A stretch of DNA of 64,000 nucleotides, taken from Dethiosulfovibrio salsuginis. Its GTDB lineage: Bacteria; Synergistota; Synergistia; Synergistales; Dethiosulfovibrionaceae. Below the pieces are notes generated by a model that was not told the DNA's origin, did not search any database, and was given only the letters and a program-made list of their open reading frames with translations. Below are positions 33,814 to 42,216 of the stretch, piece after piece (positions within the stretch are counted from its first letter, which is position 1; each line of letters opens with the position of its first letter). The translations under genes and the position numbers were made by a program. Location of the stretch: positions 20,985 through 84,984 of the forward strand of contig NZ_FXBB01000005.1 of assembly GCF_900177735.1 (NCBI RefSeq), given 5' to 3'.

Positions 33814-36384
33814 TTACATACCGACTCGGCCCATGCCGTTTATTATCTTGTCCAGCATTTCGTCCAGTGTGGTGACGTAACGAGAGATGGCGTTGAACCC
33901 CTGCTGGAACTTCATTATGTCCATCATCTCCTCGTCGATGTTTACCCCCATGACCGACTGTCTCTGTTGCTGAATCTGGTCCACCAGGGCGGTCTGGTTG
34001 GACTGCATGGACTGAGCCCTCTGGCTCTGGACTCCCAGCCTGGCGATGAAGTCCTCGTAGTATTCGTTGAAGGTGGAGCTGTCGCCGTCTAAGACCTTTG
34101 CCTGTTTCAGCTGGGCCATGTTTATGGCGTTGCCACCGTCTCCCTCGCCTTTGGTCTTTCCCGATCCGTCCCCTGCGGCGGTAGCCAGCATGGCGGGAGC
34201 GATCTTCAGCTCTCGGTTTACGGTGAGAGATCCGGCGGCGCCTTTCATCTGCCCTATGGACTCGAAGAAGGCGGTTCCTGTTACGTTAGCGTAGTTTCCG
34301 GTGCCGTGTCCTGCGTAGTGGACGGCGTTCATCTCCGACGCAAGGCCGTAGGCTATTTCGTCGAAGTTAGCCATGTGCTCGAGGATTACGTCATCTCGAA
34401 CCTCAAGCATCGACCTTATCTGGCCGCCTTTTACGTGATGTTCTATCCTTATGGAGCTGTTTCCAGTGGATTTGAGCTGGAACTCGATCCCCTTTGACGC
34501 CTCGGTCATCTCCGAAGCCTGGTAGCCGTCGGAGGGGCCTATAGCCCTTGCCTGGCGAAACTCGTTGAAGGAGGATAGAAATTTATCGTTGTTCACCATC
34601 AACATGGCGTCGGTGGAGCTGGTTATGACCTCGGTGGAGTATTCGGTGGCCGTTCCCCCCATGAGGCCGAGCCTTCTTGCGGCGTAGGTGTCCCCTTTGT
34701 CGGAGCCCATTATGTTTATCCTGTTGGCCTCGCCGATTGAGTTGCTCTCCAAAACCATGTAGTAGTCTCCGCTGCCGTCGGTCTTTATCTCCGCCCTCAG
34801 CCACTGGGATGGGTCGGAGGGTGCTCCATCTCCCGCTTTGTAGGAGCTGTTTATCTTGTTAGCGATGGTCCTCAGGCTGTCTCCGTCCTCTATTTCGATG
34901 GTCACCTCAGGGGAGTCGTTTTTGAGTCCCACCACGGAGGATAGGAAGTCGCCTTTCATGTCGCTGAACGAGAGAAGGTGATCGTCGCCGGATCGGACCA
35001 CCAGTCGATCCACGGTGCCGGAGGACTCGACCATGACGTTTAGCCTGCCTCCGACCCCTGTGTCGTTCTGGAGGAAGGATTGAAGGTCGTCGAGGGAGAC
35101 TTCCTGCCCTACCCCTACTGTAGCGGAGGTGGTGTTCCCACAACGGCTGGACAGCTCCCATTCGGAGGTTCCACTATTCCACTCCAAGGTGACGTACATC
35201 TCGTCGGGGTTGCCGGGCATGTCCTTCAGATCCTGGGAGGCGATTCGGAAGACGTGTTCCGTAGGGTCGTCCCCACCGGGAGCCTTTAGCAGAATGGGGC
35301 TTCCTGTCTGGTTGTCCAGCTGTTTTCCCGTGGCCCTTACGCCGGAGGTCCCGACCTGAAGCCTGAGGGTTCCCTCTATGTTCATGGCTGAGTCGGGATC
35401 GCTGACCGGAAGTCTGCCTATGGCACCGTTTATCTGGGCTCCTCCTACGGACCAGGCGGTCTCGGTTGCAAGTCGTTCTACGGATACCGAGTGAACCGCC
35501 TCGGGGGCCTGCTGGTCGATTATTACCGACAGGACGTCCAGGTCGGAGACGTGGTCGAAGGTGTTGTCCTCGACCTGTACGTCGTAGTATCCCTGGTTGC
35601 CCGGGACAGGGACCAGCTCCAGGTGTCTGGCTTTATCGCCCTGGACCAAGGTCCTGCCGCCTAGGTATATTTTGTACTCGCCGTCGGTGGTGTCGCAGGG
35701 AGAGCCGACCTCGGCGTCTATGAGGGAGCAGAGTTTTTCCGCCATGAGGTCACGACGGTCGTAGAGGTCGTTAGGGTTGCCACCTACTCCCTCTATCTCG
35801 CTTATTGTTACGTTTAAGGCGGCTATCTGGTCGATATAGGTGTTGGCCTCTTTGACTTTAAGGGATACCTGGCCGTTTAGGCCGTTTCGGTATTCGTCGT
35901 AGTTTCTGGAGAGACTTTCGAGGTAGACCCCAAGGGTGTCCGATTTGGTTATGAGGTTCTGCCTCGCCGAGGTGTCGTCGGGCCTTTTGGATACCTCCTG
36001 TAAGGCGGACCAGAAGTCGTCCAGGCCGACCCGGACGCTTTCTCCATGAGGCTCGTTTACGAAGGTCTCTAAGGTGTCCAGAGCCTGGGTCATAACGTCC
36101 CAGTAGCCTTTTACGGTGCTTTCCTCCCTGTATTGGAGGTCGAGAAACTGGTCCCTGAGCCTGACTATGGCGTCGATTTTGACCCCCGTCCCTATCTGGC
36201 CTGGGAGGGCGGGGCGGTTTAGGCCCGGCTCTGTGAATGGGTCGGTGGTGGAGGCCTCCACCCTCTGTTTTGAGTAGCCTTCGGTGGCGGCGTTTGAGAT
36301 GTTGTGACCGGCGGTCTCGAAGCCTCTACGGCAGTAGTCCAGAGCCCGTCTTCCCATCTCGAAGCCGAAAAAGCTGTTTATCAT
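33814..36384 (-). CDS. flgK: Flagellar hook-filament junction protein FlgK, long form
   Basis: FlgK caps the hook before filament growth. The 856-aa product has the conserved start MINSFFGFEMGRRALDYCRRGFETAGHNISNAATEGYSKQRVEA and ends with QQRQSVMGVNIDEEMMDIMKFQQGFNAISRYVTTLDEMLDKIINGMGRVGM. Family members are mostly 450-650 aa; the excess is in the middle and includes IN-like parts (SLDDLQSFLQN, DSLRTIANKINSSY). I chose the ATG at 36384, with AGGTGA upstream, over an in-frame GTG at 36393. It follows flgN closely and precedes flgL by 13 nt. Confidence 0.92.
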   Translation of the reverse strand: MINSFFGFEMGRRALDYCRRGFETAGHNISNAATEGYSKQRVEASTTDPFTEPGLNRPALPGQIGTGVKIDAIVRLRDQFLDLQYREESTVKGYWDVMTQALDTLETFVNEPHGESVRVGLDDFWSALQEVSKRPDDTSARQNLITKSDTLGVYLESLSRNYDEYRNGLNGQVSLKVKEANTYIDQIAALNVTISEIEGVGGNPNDLYDRRDLMAEKLCSLIDAEVGSPCDTTDGEYKIYLGGRTLVQGDKARHLELVPVPGNQGYYDVQVEDNTFDHVSDLDVLSVIIDQQAPEAVHSVSVERLATETAWSVGGAQINGAIGRLPVSDPDSAMNIEGTLRLQVGTSGVRATGKQLDNQTGSPILLKAPGGDDPTEHVFRIASQDLKDMPGNPDEMYVTLEWNSGTSEWELSSRCGNTTSATVGVGQEVSLDDLQSFLQNDTGVGGRLNVMVESSGTVDRLVVRSGDDHLLSFSDMKGDFLSSVVGLKNDSPEVTIEIEDGDSLRTIANKINSSYKAGDGAPSDPSQWLRAEIKTDGSGDYYMVLESNSIGEANRINIMGSDKGDTYAARRLGLMGGTATEYSTEVITSSTDAMLMVNNDKFLSSFNEFRQARAIGPSDGYQASEMTEASKGIEFQLKSTGNSSIRIEHHVKGGQIRSMLEVRDDVILEHMANFDEIAYGLASEMNAVHYAGHGTGNYANVTGTAFFESIGQMKGAAGSLTVNRELKIAPAMLATAAGDGSGKTKGEGDGGNAINMAQLKQAKVLDGDSSTFNEYYEDFIARLGVQSQRAQSMQSNQTALVDQIQQQRQSVMGVNIDEEMMDIMKFQQGFNAISRYVTTLDEMLDKIINGMGRVGM

Positions 36385-36393
36385 GGAGGTCAC

Positions 36394-36837
36394 CTAGCCT
36401 TTCAGGTCGAGGCCCGATACCTCCGAGGAGGTGCTTCCGAGCCTTCGCCATTCGTTGATCATCATTTCGTTGAGGGCCTTGCTCTCCTCCACAAGGGTGC
36501 CAAGTATCTGTATCTCCGACTGGGCTTTGGTCACAGTCTTTCGGAGGGCTTTACCGGCGGAGAGAAGTTCGTCCCTTTTAGGTCCCGATACGGCCACCAA
36601 GCTGTCCAAGGTTGGATCACAGCCCTGTTCGGAGGCTATCTTTGTGACCAAGGCGGAGCGGAGAGAATCCTCCACCGAGGCCTGTCTCTGGGCCCGATCC
36701 AGTTCCTGCATCAGGTCGGTCAAAAGTTCGAGGCGCCCCTCTTTGAGCGCCTCTCTCTGCCTCTTTACAACGTCCAGCACCGCCTCTATGGCCTTGGTCT
36801 GGGACGAGAGGTGCTGGATCAACTGAGCCTGCCACAT
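36394..36837 (-). CDS. flgN: FlgN-type export chaperone for FlgK/FlgL
   Basis: FlgN keeps FlgK and FlgL soluble and delivers them to the flagellar export gate. The 147-aa protein is almost wholly helical with heptad-like LIQHLSSQTKAIEAVLDVVKRQREALKEGRLELLTDLMQEL and ETSKALNEMM-like segments, as in the family. Sequence identity in this family is low, and the assignment relies on length, helical character and its place between flgM and flgK. I chose the ATG at 36837 with GAGGA upstream, just after the flgM stop. Confidence 0.8.
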   Translation of the reverse strand: MWQAQLIQHLSSQTKAIEAVLDVVKRQREALKEGRLELLTDLMQELDRAQRQASVEDSLRSALVTKIASEQGCDPTLDSLVAVSGPKRDELLSAGKALRKTVTKAQSEIQILGTLVEESKALNEMMINEWRRLGSTSSEVSGLDLKG

Positions 36838-36838
36838 A

Positions 36839-37117
36839 TCAGTCCTCAAGGATTCCGGCGGCTATGAGCCGGGCTGCGATGAACCGGTTATCGGGGTTGT
36901 AGGTTCCTGACTCTATGCGGTTTTTTATGCCGTCGACTTTGTCCTGTCGGACGTCGGGAATTTTTTTGGCTTCCGCCATAGATCTGGACAGCACCTGGCC
37001 GAAGCCGCTAACCTCCAGGCCATCGGCGTTTCTGTCCTGCTCTTTGGGCAGGGGATTGGATTTTTTTACCGCCTTTGATACGGTGTATGTGTAGCTCGGG
37101 CCTATTTTGTCTATCAT
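36839..37117 (-). CDS. flgM: Anti-sigma-28 factor FlgM
   Basis: FlgM holds the flagellar sigma factor inactive until the hook is finished, then leaves through the export apparatus. The 92-aa product has an unstructured N-terminal half and a C-terminal FlgM helix pair: IPDVRQDKVDGIKNRIESGTYNPDNRFIAARLI. The start is the ATG at 37117, preceded by AAGGGGGG. It begins the flgM-flgN-flgK-flgL set. No FliA gene is in the window, and I could not find a clear sigma-28 promoter ahead of flagellin. Confidence 0.9.
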   Translation of the reverse strand: MIDKIGPSYTYTVSKAVKKSNPLPKEQDRNADGLEVSGFGQVLSRSMAEAKKIPDVRQDKVDGIKNRIESGTYNPDNRFIAARLIAAGILED

Positions 37118-37191
37118 GGAGTATCCCCCCTTGTTTGTCTGCTTGAGTATCGGGCTTTTGTAACCGGGGCTTTAACGCCATCGGGACAAAA

Positions 37192-37219
37192 AGAAAAGAG
37201 GCCCTAAGGCCTCTTTTCT
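37192..37219 (-). terminator. Rho-independent terminator after the YvyF-like gene
   Basis: Twelve-base perfect arms (37192-37203/37208-37219) close on the loop CTAA (TTAG in the minus-strand transcript). The transcript continues into TTTTTG on the minus strand. It lies 5 nt beyond the stop at 37225 and divides the basal-body operon from flgM-flgN-flgK-flgL. Confidence 0.88.
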
Positions 37220-37224
37220 CGGTA

Positions 37225-37620
37225 CTAACCGCCTCTTTTTTCCCTTCGTTCCTGACGAAACATGGTCTTTCTTTTATGCTCCCCTTCGGAGGAGAAGCCC
37301 TGGACCAGCCTTTGCCGACAGGAGTCGCAGTAGTCCTGACCGGGGAATACCTCTGCCCCACAGGAACGGCAGCGAGGTCTGCCATCGTCTTTAGTGGCCA
37401 ATTCGAGCCGACCCTGGTCGACCAGTATCTGGATGAACTCCTCTTCTACGTCTATTATCTCCGCTAAGGTGGATACGTCCATCCTTTCGTTTCGGTGGTC
37501 CCTTATGGCGGTCCTGGCAAGGGCGTAGATCTCGTCCAGTTTTCCCCAACAGTCTGGACATACGTCAGGACCTGGGGTGGCAAATACCTTGTCGCAAAAG
37601 CGGCAGTGTTTAAGTTCCAA
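37225..37620 (-). CDS. Flagellar operon zinc-ribbon protein, YvyF/TIGR03826 type
   Basis: The 131-aa protein has two zinc-ribbon-like parts: CRFCDKVF with CPDCWGKL near the start, and CRSCGAEVFPGQDYCDSC near residue 84. Between them is a helical segment with DVSTLAEIIDVEEEFIQILVDQGRL. This resembles YvyF, found with comF and flgM in Bacillus, whose role is not well known. It begins with TTG (37620), with GGAGGG upstream, and overlaps the comF end by 11 nt. The C-terminus is basic. Confidence 0.8.
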   Translation of the reverse strand: MELKHCRFCDKVFATPGPDVCPDCWGKLDEIYALARTAIRDHRNERMDVSTLAEIIDVEEEFIQILVDQGRLELATKDDGRPRCRSCGAEVFPGQDYCDSCRQRLVQGFSSEGEHKRKTMFRQERREKRGG

Positions 37621-38278
37621 AGGAAATCCCTCCTTTTTTTTCGACCACAGATCGACTCCACGTGATAAATCGCACCCTATCAGGACGGGCTTCCCCTAAA
37701 GCCCGATAGGCCCTGTAAAGGGTTGTCCCGGTGGTCTTTACATCGTCAACTATAACAGCTTCCCTTCCATTCAGACAAGGGCCGTCCCAACGGAGGGCGT
37801 TTTCGGGCATTTCCGTTCGACCCGATCCATCCAAAGAGGTCTGGCAGGAGAGGGTTTTGTTCCACCTCAGTTTGTCGACTATAGGAAATCCCCAGACCTT
37901 CGATATTCCGGCGACGATCCACCGGGCCTGGTTGTATTTTCTGGGGCTCCCTCGGTGGAGGGGAACGGGGATTATCGCCGCATGTTCGGGCTTTGGAAAA
38001 ACCGAGGCCATCTGTATCCCCATCTCAAGGCCTATCGCTCCGTTGCCCTGGTACTTTAAGGATAGCACCAATTCCCTTGCCATTCCACCGTGAGGTGCGG
38101 CGGAGTACCATTCGAGGTTCCCGTGAGTTGGGCAGGGCAGAGAGCCTTCGCAGAGCAGACAGACAGGCCCTGATGGGACGATCAGCTCGGAGCAGCAGCT
38201 GGGACAGAGGTCCTCCCCTATGGCACCGCAGACCGGGCAGGCGGAGGGCCAGATGAGGTGAAGCAGGTATTTCAGCAT
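37610..38278 (-). CDS. comF: ComF family phosphoribosyltransferase-like protein
   Basis: The 222-aa product has an N-terminal zinc finger (CPVCGAIGEDLCPSCC, then CLLCEGSLPCPTH). It also has the phosphoribosyltransferase fold with IIPVPLHRGSPRKYNQA near residue 100 and the PRPP loop AVIVDDVKTTGTTLYRA near residue 175. ComF/GntX proteins act in DNA uptake or in phosphate-ester metabolism; the substrate is not known. The order comF-yvyF-flgM-flgN-flgK-flgL matches Bacillus and is strong support. The ATG shares one base with the stop of the previous gene. Confidence 0.88.
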   Translation of the reverse strand: MLKYLLHLIWPSACPVCGAIGEDLCPSCCSELIVPSGPVCLLCEGSLPCPTHGNLEWYSAAPHGGMARELVLSLKYQGNGAIGLEMGIQMASVFPKPEHAAIIPVPLHRGSPRKYNQARWIVAGISKVWGFPIVDKLRWNKTLSCQTSLDGSGRTEMPENALRWDGPCLNGREAVIVDDVKTTGTTLYRAYRALGEARPDRVRFITWSRSVVEKKGGISFGT

Positions 38279-38709
38279 CAGGAGTACTCTATAGGACGGC
38301 GAAGGAGCATCATCATTCCGTCTTTTGGTTTAAATCCCTGGTTTGCCAAGAAAGGCTCCAGTTCGCTGGTGTAGGTTATGACCATAGGGACGTCTTTCAT
38401 CATCGGGTGGTTGAGGGCGTAGTCTATGAGCGACGATCCTAGCCCTTTGCCCTGATGGTCTGGGTGGACGACGATGTCCCATAGGGAGGCTCTGAAGACG
38501 AAGTCGGTGAGCACCCGGCAGAAGGCTATGAGCTGGCCTTTATACCTTATGGAGAAGCAAAGGTCGGTTCCTAGAAGCATTTTCTCTATCTGGGAGACCG
38601 ACCGGCTTCTCCCCCAACCGGTAAAACGATAGAGCCCCTGGAGTTCCCCTGGAGAGAGGGCCATTTTGCTGTCGTAGAACAGGTATTCTCGATCGGTCAA
38701 GAGTTTCAC
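38278..38709 (-). CDS. GNAT-family N-acetyltransferase
   Basis: The 143-aa protein is a small GNAT with FRVSLWDIVVHPDHQGKGLGSSLIDYAL-like acetyl-CoA binding at residues 75-100 (ASLWDIVVHPDHQGKGLG). SIRYKGQLIAFCRVL follows near residue 52. A C-terminal EPFLANQGFKPKDGMMML fits the tail of the fold. The substrate is unknown. The GTG start overlaps the stop of the DUF3084 gene (GTGA), so it is part of that operon. Confidence 0.8.
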   Translation of the reverse strand: MKLLTDREYLFYDSKMALSPGELQGLYRFTGWGRSRSVSQIEKMLLGTDLCFSIRYKGQLIAFCRVLTDFVFRASLWDIVVHPDHQGKGLGSSLIDYALNHPMMKDVPMVITYTSELEPFLANQGFKPKDGMMMLLRRPIEYS

Positions 38710-39815
38710 CTCCCGCTGGGCTCGACTTTTATCAGAACCCTGACAGGCCCTTCGGTGTATATGTCCCTGTCCGCCAGCACCTCGACTATCTGAGGGGTGG
38801 AGGCGTCTTTGAGCTTTTCGACAGCTTCGTAAAAGTCTGTTGCGTCTATCTGCCCCACCGTCCTAGTTAAGGGGTCCGCCAGTATGCCGTCTCTGACCGC
38901 TATACCGTTGACCTCCCTCAGGACCGAGTGGAGGGCCGATTCTATTTCGTCGTTACCCATGGAGGGGGGAAGAACTCGCCTCAGCAGGATTTCCCCTTCA
39001 CGGTAGACCTGGACGCTTTCGTATACCCGATACTCCAGGTAGATAGGTTCTCCGGCTATTACGTTCGATTTTGCCCTGGCCCTTATGACTTTTCGGCTGT
39101 CTATTACCTTGCACCGATCCATAACCCTTCTTTCGTCCGCTTCGTCCCAAGATACTGATATGTCCTGGTAGGGCATAGATACCCGTCTGGATACGACGAA
39201 CCTGACTTTGTCCTTGAGCCTGGCCATTATATCCAGCAGGTCTTCGTCGCTAACTCCCTCGGGGACCACTTCCTGGGCTAGAAGCTCTTCCGCAAAGGCG
39301 ACGACTTTACCTTCTCTGACCTCCTCAAGGCCTTTTCTGAGTGTACTGGCCTCCAGGCTGAGGGATTCTATCTGGCTTTGAAGCGATTCCCTCTGGGTTT
39401 TGAGCTGGGATATCTCTTTTTTGGTGTCCTCAAGCTCTGTGGTCGATCGCTCAAGTTTTTCGAGGCTGTCGATATACTGGATTTCCATTAGCTCCGATTC
39501 AGTCCTGCTGGTCTGGAGGCTGGCTGTTAGTTCGGTGATCTGCCTCTGGACGTATTTCATGCTGAAAAGGGCGGTTCTCACCGTGTCGGAGAGTATGGAA
39601 AGGGCGACCATTATGCCAAAGGCTATGACCATGCCGGTCAGGGCGGTTATTACCGAGCTGGTGTATTTGGGCCTCAGTCCCAGCAGGGTTATCCTTTTTT
39701 TGGCTATTTTCATGCCTAATATGTCGCCAAGAAGGGCTACCGCGGAGCTCAGGAGAAGGGTGAAGAGGATGAGACTCCAGTTTATTTCGGGCAGTATCTC
39801 TCCGAGGCCGGTCAT
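38706..39815 (-). CDS. DUF3084-type membrane protein with coiled coil
   Basis: The 369-aa product begins with a hydrophobic segment (SLILFTLLLSSAVALLGDIL) and a second one (SSVITALTGMVIAFGIMVALSIL). A coiled coil rich in Glu, Ser and Leu follows, from about residue 90 to 170. The C-terminal domain with VGQIDATDFYEAVEKL and VRVLIKVEPSGR matches DUF3084 proteins of unknown function. A role in the envelope is likely from the topology. I chose the ATG at 39815, with GGAGGATCA upstream, overlapping the YkgJ stop as ATGA. Confidence 0.8.
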   Translation of the reverse strand: MTGLGEILPEINWSLILFTLLLSSAVALLGDILGMKIAKKRITLLGLRPKYTSSVITALTGMVIAFGIMVALSILSDTVRTALFSMKYVQRQITELTASLQTSRTESELMEIQYIDSLEKLERSTTELEDTKKEISQLKTQRESLQSQIESLSLEASTLRKGLEEVREGKVVAFAEELLAQEVVPEGVSDEDLLDIMARLKDKVRFVVSRRVSMPYQDISVSWDEADERRVMDRCKVIDSRKVIRARAKSNVIAGEPIYLEYRVYESVQVYREGEILLRRVLPPSMGNDEIESALHSVLREVNGIAVRDGILADPLTRTVGQIDATDFYEAVEKLKDASTPQIVEVLADRDIYTEGPVRVLIKVEPSGR

Positions 39816-40237
39816 AGCTGATCCTCCAAAATAGAGCGAATCTCGCTCTCCGTCCATAGTCGGCCTTCGTCTATGCCAGGGCACCGTCTGGAGGCCCAGG
39901 CCCACTGGTCAGGGCTTTCCAGTATGTCCTCCCAGAAGGGCCAGGTTCGGCACTGAGTGGGTCTGACCTGGTATATGGCACAGCGGGCGGTGGCGGGATC
40001 GTAGAACAGGCATTCGCCGTTGGCTTTTTCCCCTATGCTAGGGTCCCCCCAACGGTGAGTTACGTATTCCGCCCTGAAGCGTTCTTTCGATATTTTCAGG
40101 TGGTCACAGATCTTTTCTTCTTCTCCTTCGGTGAAGTATATGGCCCCAGGCTCCCCTCGACAGCATCTTCCGCATCCGATGCAGGAGAACCGGAGTCCTT
40201 CGCTCCACCAAGGAGATAGTTCAGCCAGGCTATTCAT
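39812..40237 (-). CDS. YkgJ-family cysteine-cluster protein
   Basis: The 141-aa protein carries the four-cysteine/zinc or Fe-S type pattern CIGCGRCCRG near residue 19, then CLFYDPATARCAIYQVRPTQCRTWPFW around residues 76-102. The family has unknown biochemical roles and is sometimes linked to flagellar genes. It sits between flgJ and DUF3084, overlapping both (8 nt and 4 nt), so it belongs to the operon. Confidence 0.83.
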   Translation of the reverse strand: MNSLAELSPWWSEGLRFSCIGCGRCCRGEPGAIYFTEGEEEKICDHLKISKERFRAEYVTHRWGDPSIGEKANGECLFYDPATARCAIYQVRPTQCRTWPFWEDILESPDQWAWASRRCPGIDEGRLWTESEIRSILEDQL

Positions 40238-40505
40238 CGCCCTTCAGGCTGTCGTACAGGACTTTCCAGAGACCGTTGCCGTCTTTACCGGCCAGGGATT
40301 CGGCGGACATCTCTATGGCCAGGTCCTCCATGGCCCCGAAAGGTCTATCCTGGTCCTTTCGACCTCCCATTTCCCTTGCCTGGGAGGCCATTTTTTTCCA
40401 CATCTGGGCCAGGAATATTGCCTCAAAGTCGGCACAGGCTTTTTTGAGGGTTTCGTTTTCCTTTGCTCTAATTAGCGATGGAGCGGGAGTCTCGGATATT
40501 TTCAT
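40230..40505 (-). CDS. flgJ: Rod-binding protein FlgJ, N-terminal domain only
   Basis: The 91-aa product matches the rod-scaffold domain of FlgJ: KKACADFEAIFLAQMWKKMASQARE near residue 21 and an ESLAGKDGNGLWKVLYDSLKG tail. It lacks the C-terminal muramidase domain of the enterobacterial protein, as in many other phyla. A separate peptidoglycan hydrolase would be needed for rod passage. AAAGGAG precedes the ATG at 40505. It follows flgI. Confidence 0.85.
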   Translation of the reverse strand: MKISETPAPSLIRAKENETLKKACADFEAIFLAQMWKKMASQAREMGGRKDQDRPFGAMEDLAIEMSAESLAGKDGNGLWKVLYDSLKGDE

Positions 40506-40522
40506 CGTTGTAAAACTCCTTT

Positions 40523-41632
40523 CTACATTATGACAAGCTCTCCGTGGAGTGCCCCTGCCCGATCGATAGCCTGGAGTATGCCTATGACGTCTCTAGGGGT
40601 GGCACCTACGGCATTGACCGCGTCAACAAGCTGGTCCACGGTGGTGGTGGAGTCCATCTTTATAAAAGACCCTCTCTCTTCCTCTACGTTGACCTGGTTG
40701 TTGGCGTAGGGTGTCGTTACCCCCTGAGAGAAGGGGTTGGGCTGGGATACCTGGTTGTCCTGGTCTATTCTGACGGTTAGGTCCCCGTGGGCCACAGCCA
40801 CAGAGCTTATCTGGACGTTTCCTCCCATTACCACCGTTCCGGTCCTTTCGTTGACGACCACTCTGGCCTGTATATCCGGGGTTACCCTCATGTTTTCCAT
40901 GTCCGCCACGAAGGCCGAAGGAGATGAGGCGTAGGCACCGGGAAGCTGTACCGCCACCCTTCCGGCGTCTAGAGGGGTGGCTATGTTACCGAATTTTCCG
41001 TTTATGGCGTCCGCCACCCTTCTGGCGGTGGTGAAGTCGGGGTTTCTCAGGAGAAGGGACATGTATCCTCCAGAGCTGAACATGGTGGGGACATCCCTTT
41101 CGACTATGGCTCCCCCACCTATCTGGCCGACTGTGACGACGTTTTTAGCCACGCTCGACCCTCCTTTACCGGCGGAGAATCCCCCCACTAGAACCGGGCC
41201 CTGGGCCACTGCGTAGACCGATCCGTTTGCCGCCTGGAGGGGTGTCTGTAGAAGAACGCCACCTTGGAGGCTTTTTGCGTCACCTATGGCACTGATGGTA
41301 ACGTCCACTGTCTGACCGGGCCTGACGAAGGGAGGAAGGGTTGCTGTGACCGCCACCACCGCCACGTTTTTGCTCTTTACGTCCTTTTCGGTTAAGGTGA
41401 CGCCAAAGCGTCTCATGAGGTTTCTGAGGGCCTGGATGGACATGTTGGATTTGTCTCCCGTCCCCTGAAGGCCCATGACCACCCCAACGCCGGAGAGCTG
41501 GTTCGATCTGACGCCGTCTATGTCGACCAGGTCTTTTATGCGAACCTGAGGGTGGATGTTGGCCCAGGCGGTGGAGGTTATTATGGTCAGAACTATAAGC
41601 AACTTTAGCGTGGCAGATAAGGTTTTAGACAT
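40523..41632 (-). CDS. flgI: Flagellar P-ring protein FlgI
   Basis: FlgI forms the ring in the peptidoglycan layer of diderm flagella. The 369-aa product has a signal peptide (SATLKLLIVLTIITSTAWANIH). Canonical blocks are RIKDLVDIDGVRSNQLSGVGVVMGLQGTGDKS, NVAVVAVTATLPPFVRPGQTVDVTISAIGDAKSLQGG, and near the end TVDQLVDAVNAVGATPRDVIGILQAIDRAGALHGELVIM. Length is normal. It is evidence for a peptidoglycan/outer-membrane envelope. It lies between flgH and flgJ, as usual. Confidence 0.95.
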   Translation of the reverse strand: MSKTLSATLKLLIVLTIITSTAWANIHPQVRIKDLVDIDGVRSNQLSGVGVVMGLQGTGDKSNMSIQALRNLMRRFGVTLTEKDVKSKNVAVVAVTATLPPFVRPGQTVDVTISAIGDAKSLQGGVLLQTPLQAANGSVYAVAQGPVLVGGFSAGKGGSSVAKNVVTVGQIGGGAIVERDVPTMFSSGGYMSLLLRNPDFTTARRVADAINGKFGNIATPLDAGRVAVQLPGAYASSPSAFVADMENMRVTPDIQARVVVNERTGTVVMGGNVQISSVAVAHGDLTVRIDQDNQVSQPNPFSQGVTTPYANNQVNVEEERGSFIKMDSTTTVDQLVDAVNAVGATPRDVIGILQAIDRAGALHGELVIM

Positions 41633-41643
41633 AGGTTTTCCCC

Positions 41644-42216
41644 CTAGAATATGGCCTGAAGAATCTGGGTCAGGAATCCAGGCTTCTGTATTTTTGTTAG
41701 GGTCCCTTTGCCGTCCACTATGAGGTCTACGTTGGCGACTCTGCTGCTGTCGATGGTGTTGTTGCCGTCCACGTCCTGAGGCCTTATGGCTCCCCTTATC
41801 CTCATCCGTAAGGTCTCTCCGTGGGTCTGGAGGTCTCTGGTTCCCTCTATGACAAGGTTTCCGTTAGGAAGGACCTCGGTGACCATACAGGTTATCTGGG
41901 CATTGGTCGAGTAGCTCCTGCTGGATTTTCCGTCTCCTGTGGAGGATGCGGTGGAGGAGAGCCCCAGCCCTCGGATGAAGTCCAGAAGCCCCGTTCCCTG
42001 GGAGACCGTCGCGCTGCCGTTTTTGGTAGTAGCGGTTTGGGCTTGGTCTTTGGTGGTGGTTTTTTCGTCCACCCTTACGGTGACGATGTCCCCTACACTC
42101 CTCGGCCTTTCGTCCCCTATGTAGTTGGTGCCGTCCTGCCAGAGGGACTGGGCCCAGATGGGAGAGGTCCAGAGGCTCAGGATGCAAATTGACATAATTA
42201 TCGTTTTTTTATTCAT
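41644..42216 (-). CDS. flgH: Flagellar L-ring protein FlgH, without visible lipobox
   Basis: FlgH builds the ring in the outer membrane. The 190-aa protein has a signal peptide (IIMSICILSLWTSPIWAQSL). The conserved core is GDIVTVRVDEKTTTKDQAQTATTKNGS, then NAQITCMVTEVLPNGNLVIEGTRDLQ, GAIRPQDVDGNNTIDSSRVANVDLIV and GFLTQILQAIF. Enterobacterial FlgH is a lipoprotein; here no cysteine follows the signal, so anchoring by lipid is unlikely. The ATG is 8 nt inside the end of flgA. Confidence 0.93.
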   Translation of the reverse strand: MNKKTIIMSICILSLWTSPIWAQSLWQDGTNYIGDERPRSVGDIVTVRVDEKTTTKDQAQTATTKNGSATVSQGTGLLDFIRGLGLSSTASSTGDGKSSRSYSTNAQITCMVTEVLPNGNLVIEGTRDLQTHGETLRMRIRGAIRPQDVDGNNTIDSSRVANVDLIVDGKGTLTKIQKPGFLTQILQAIF

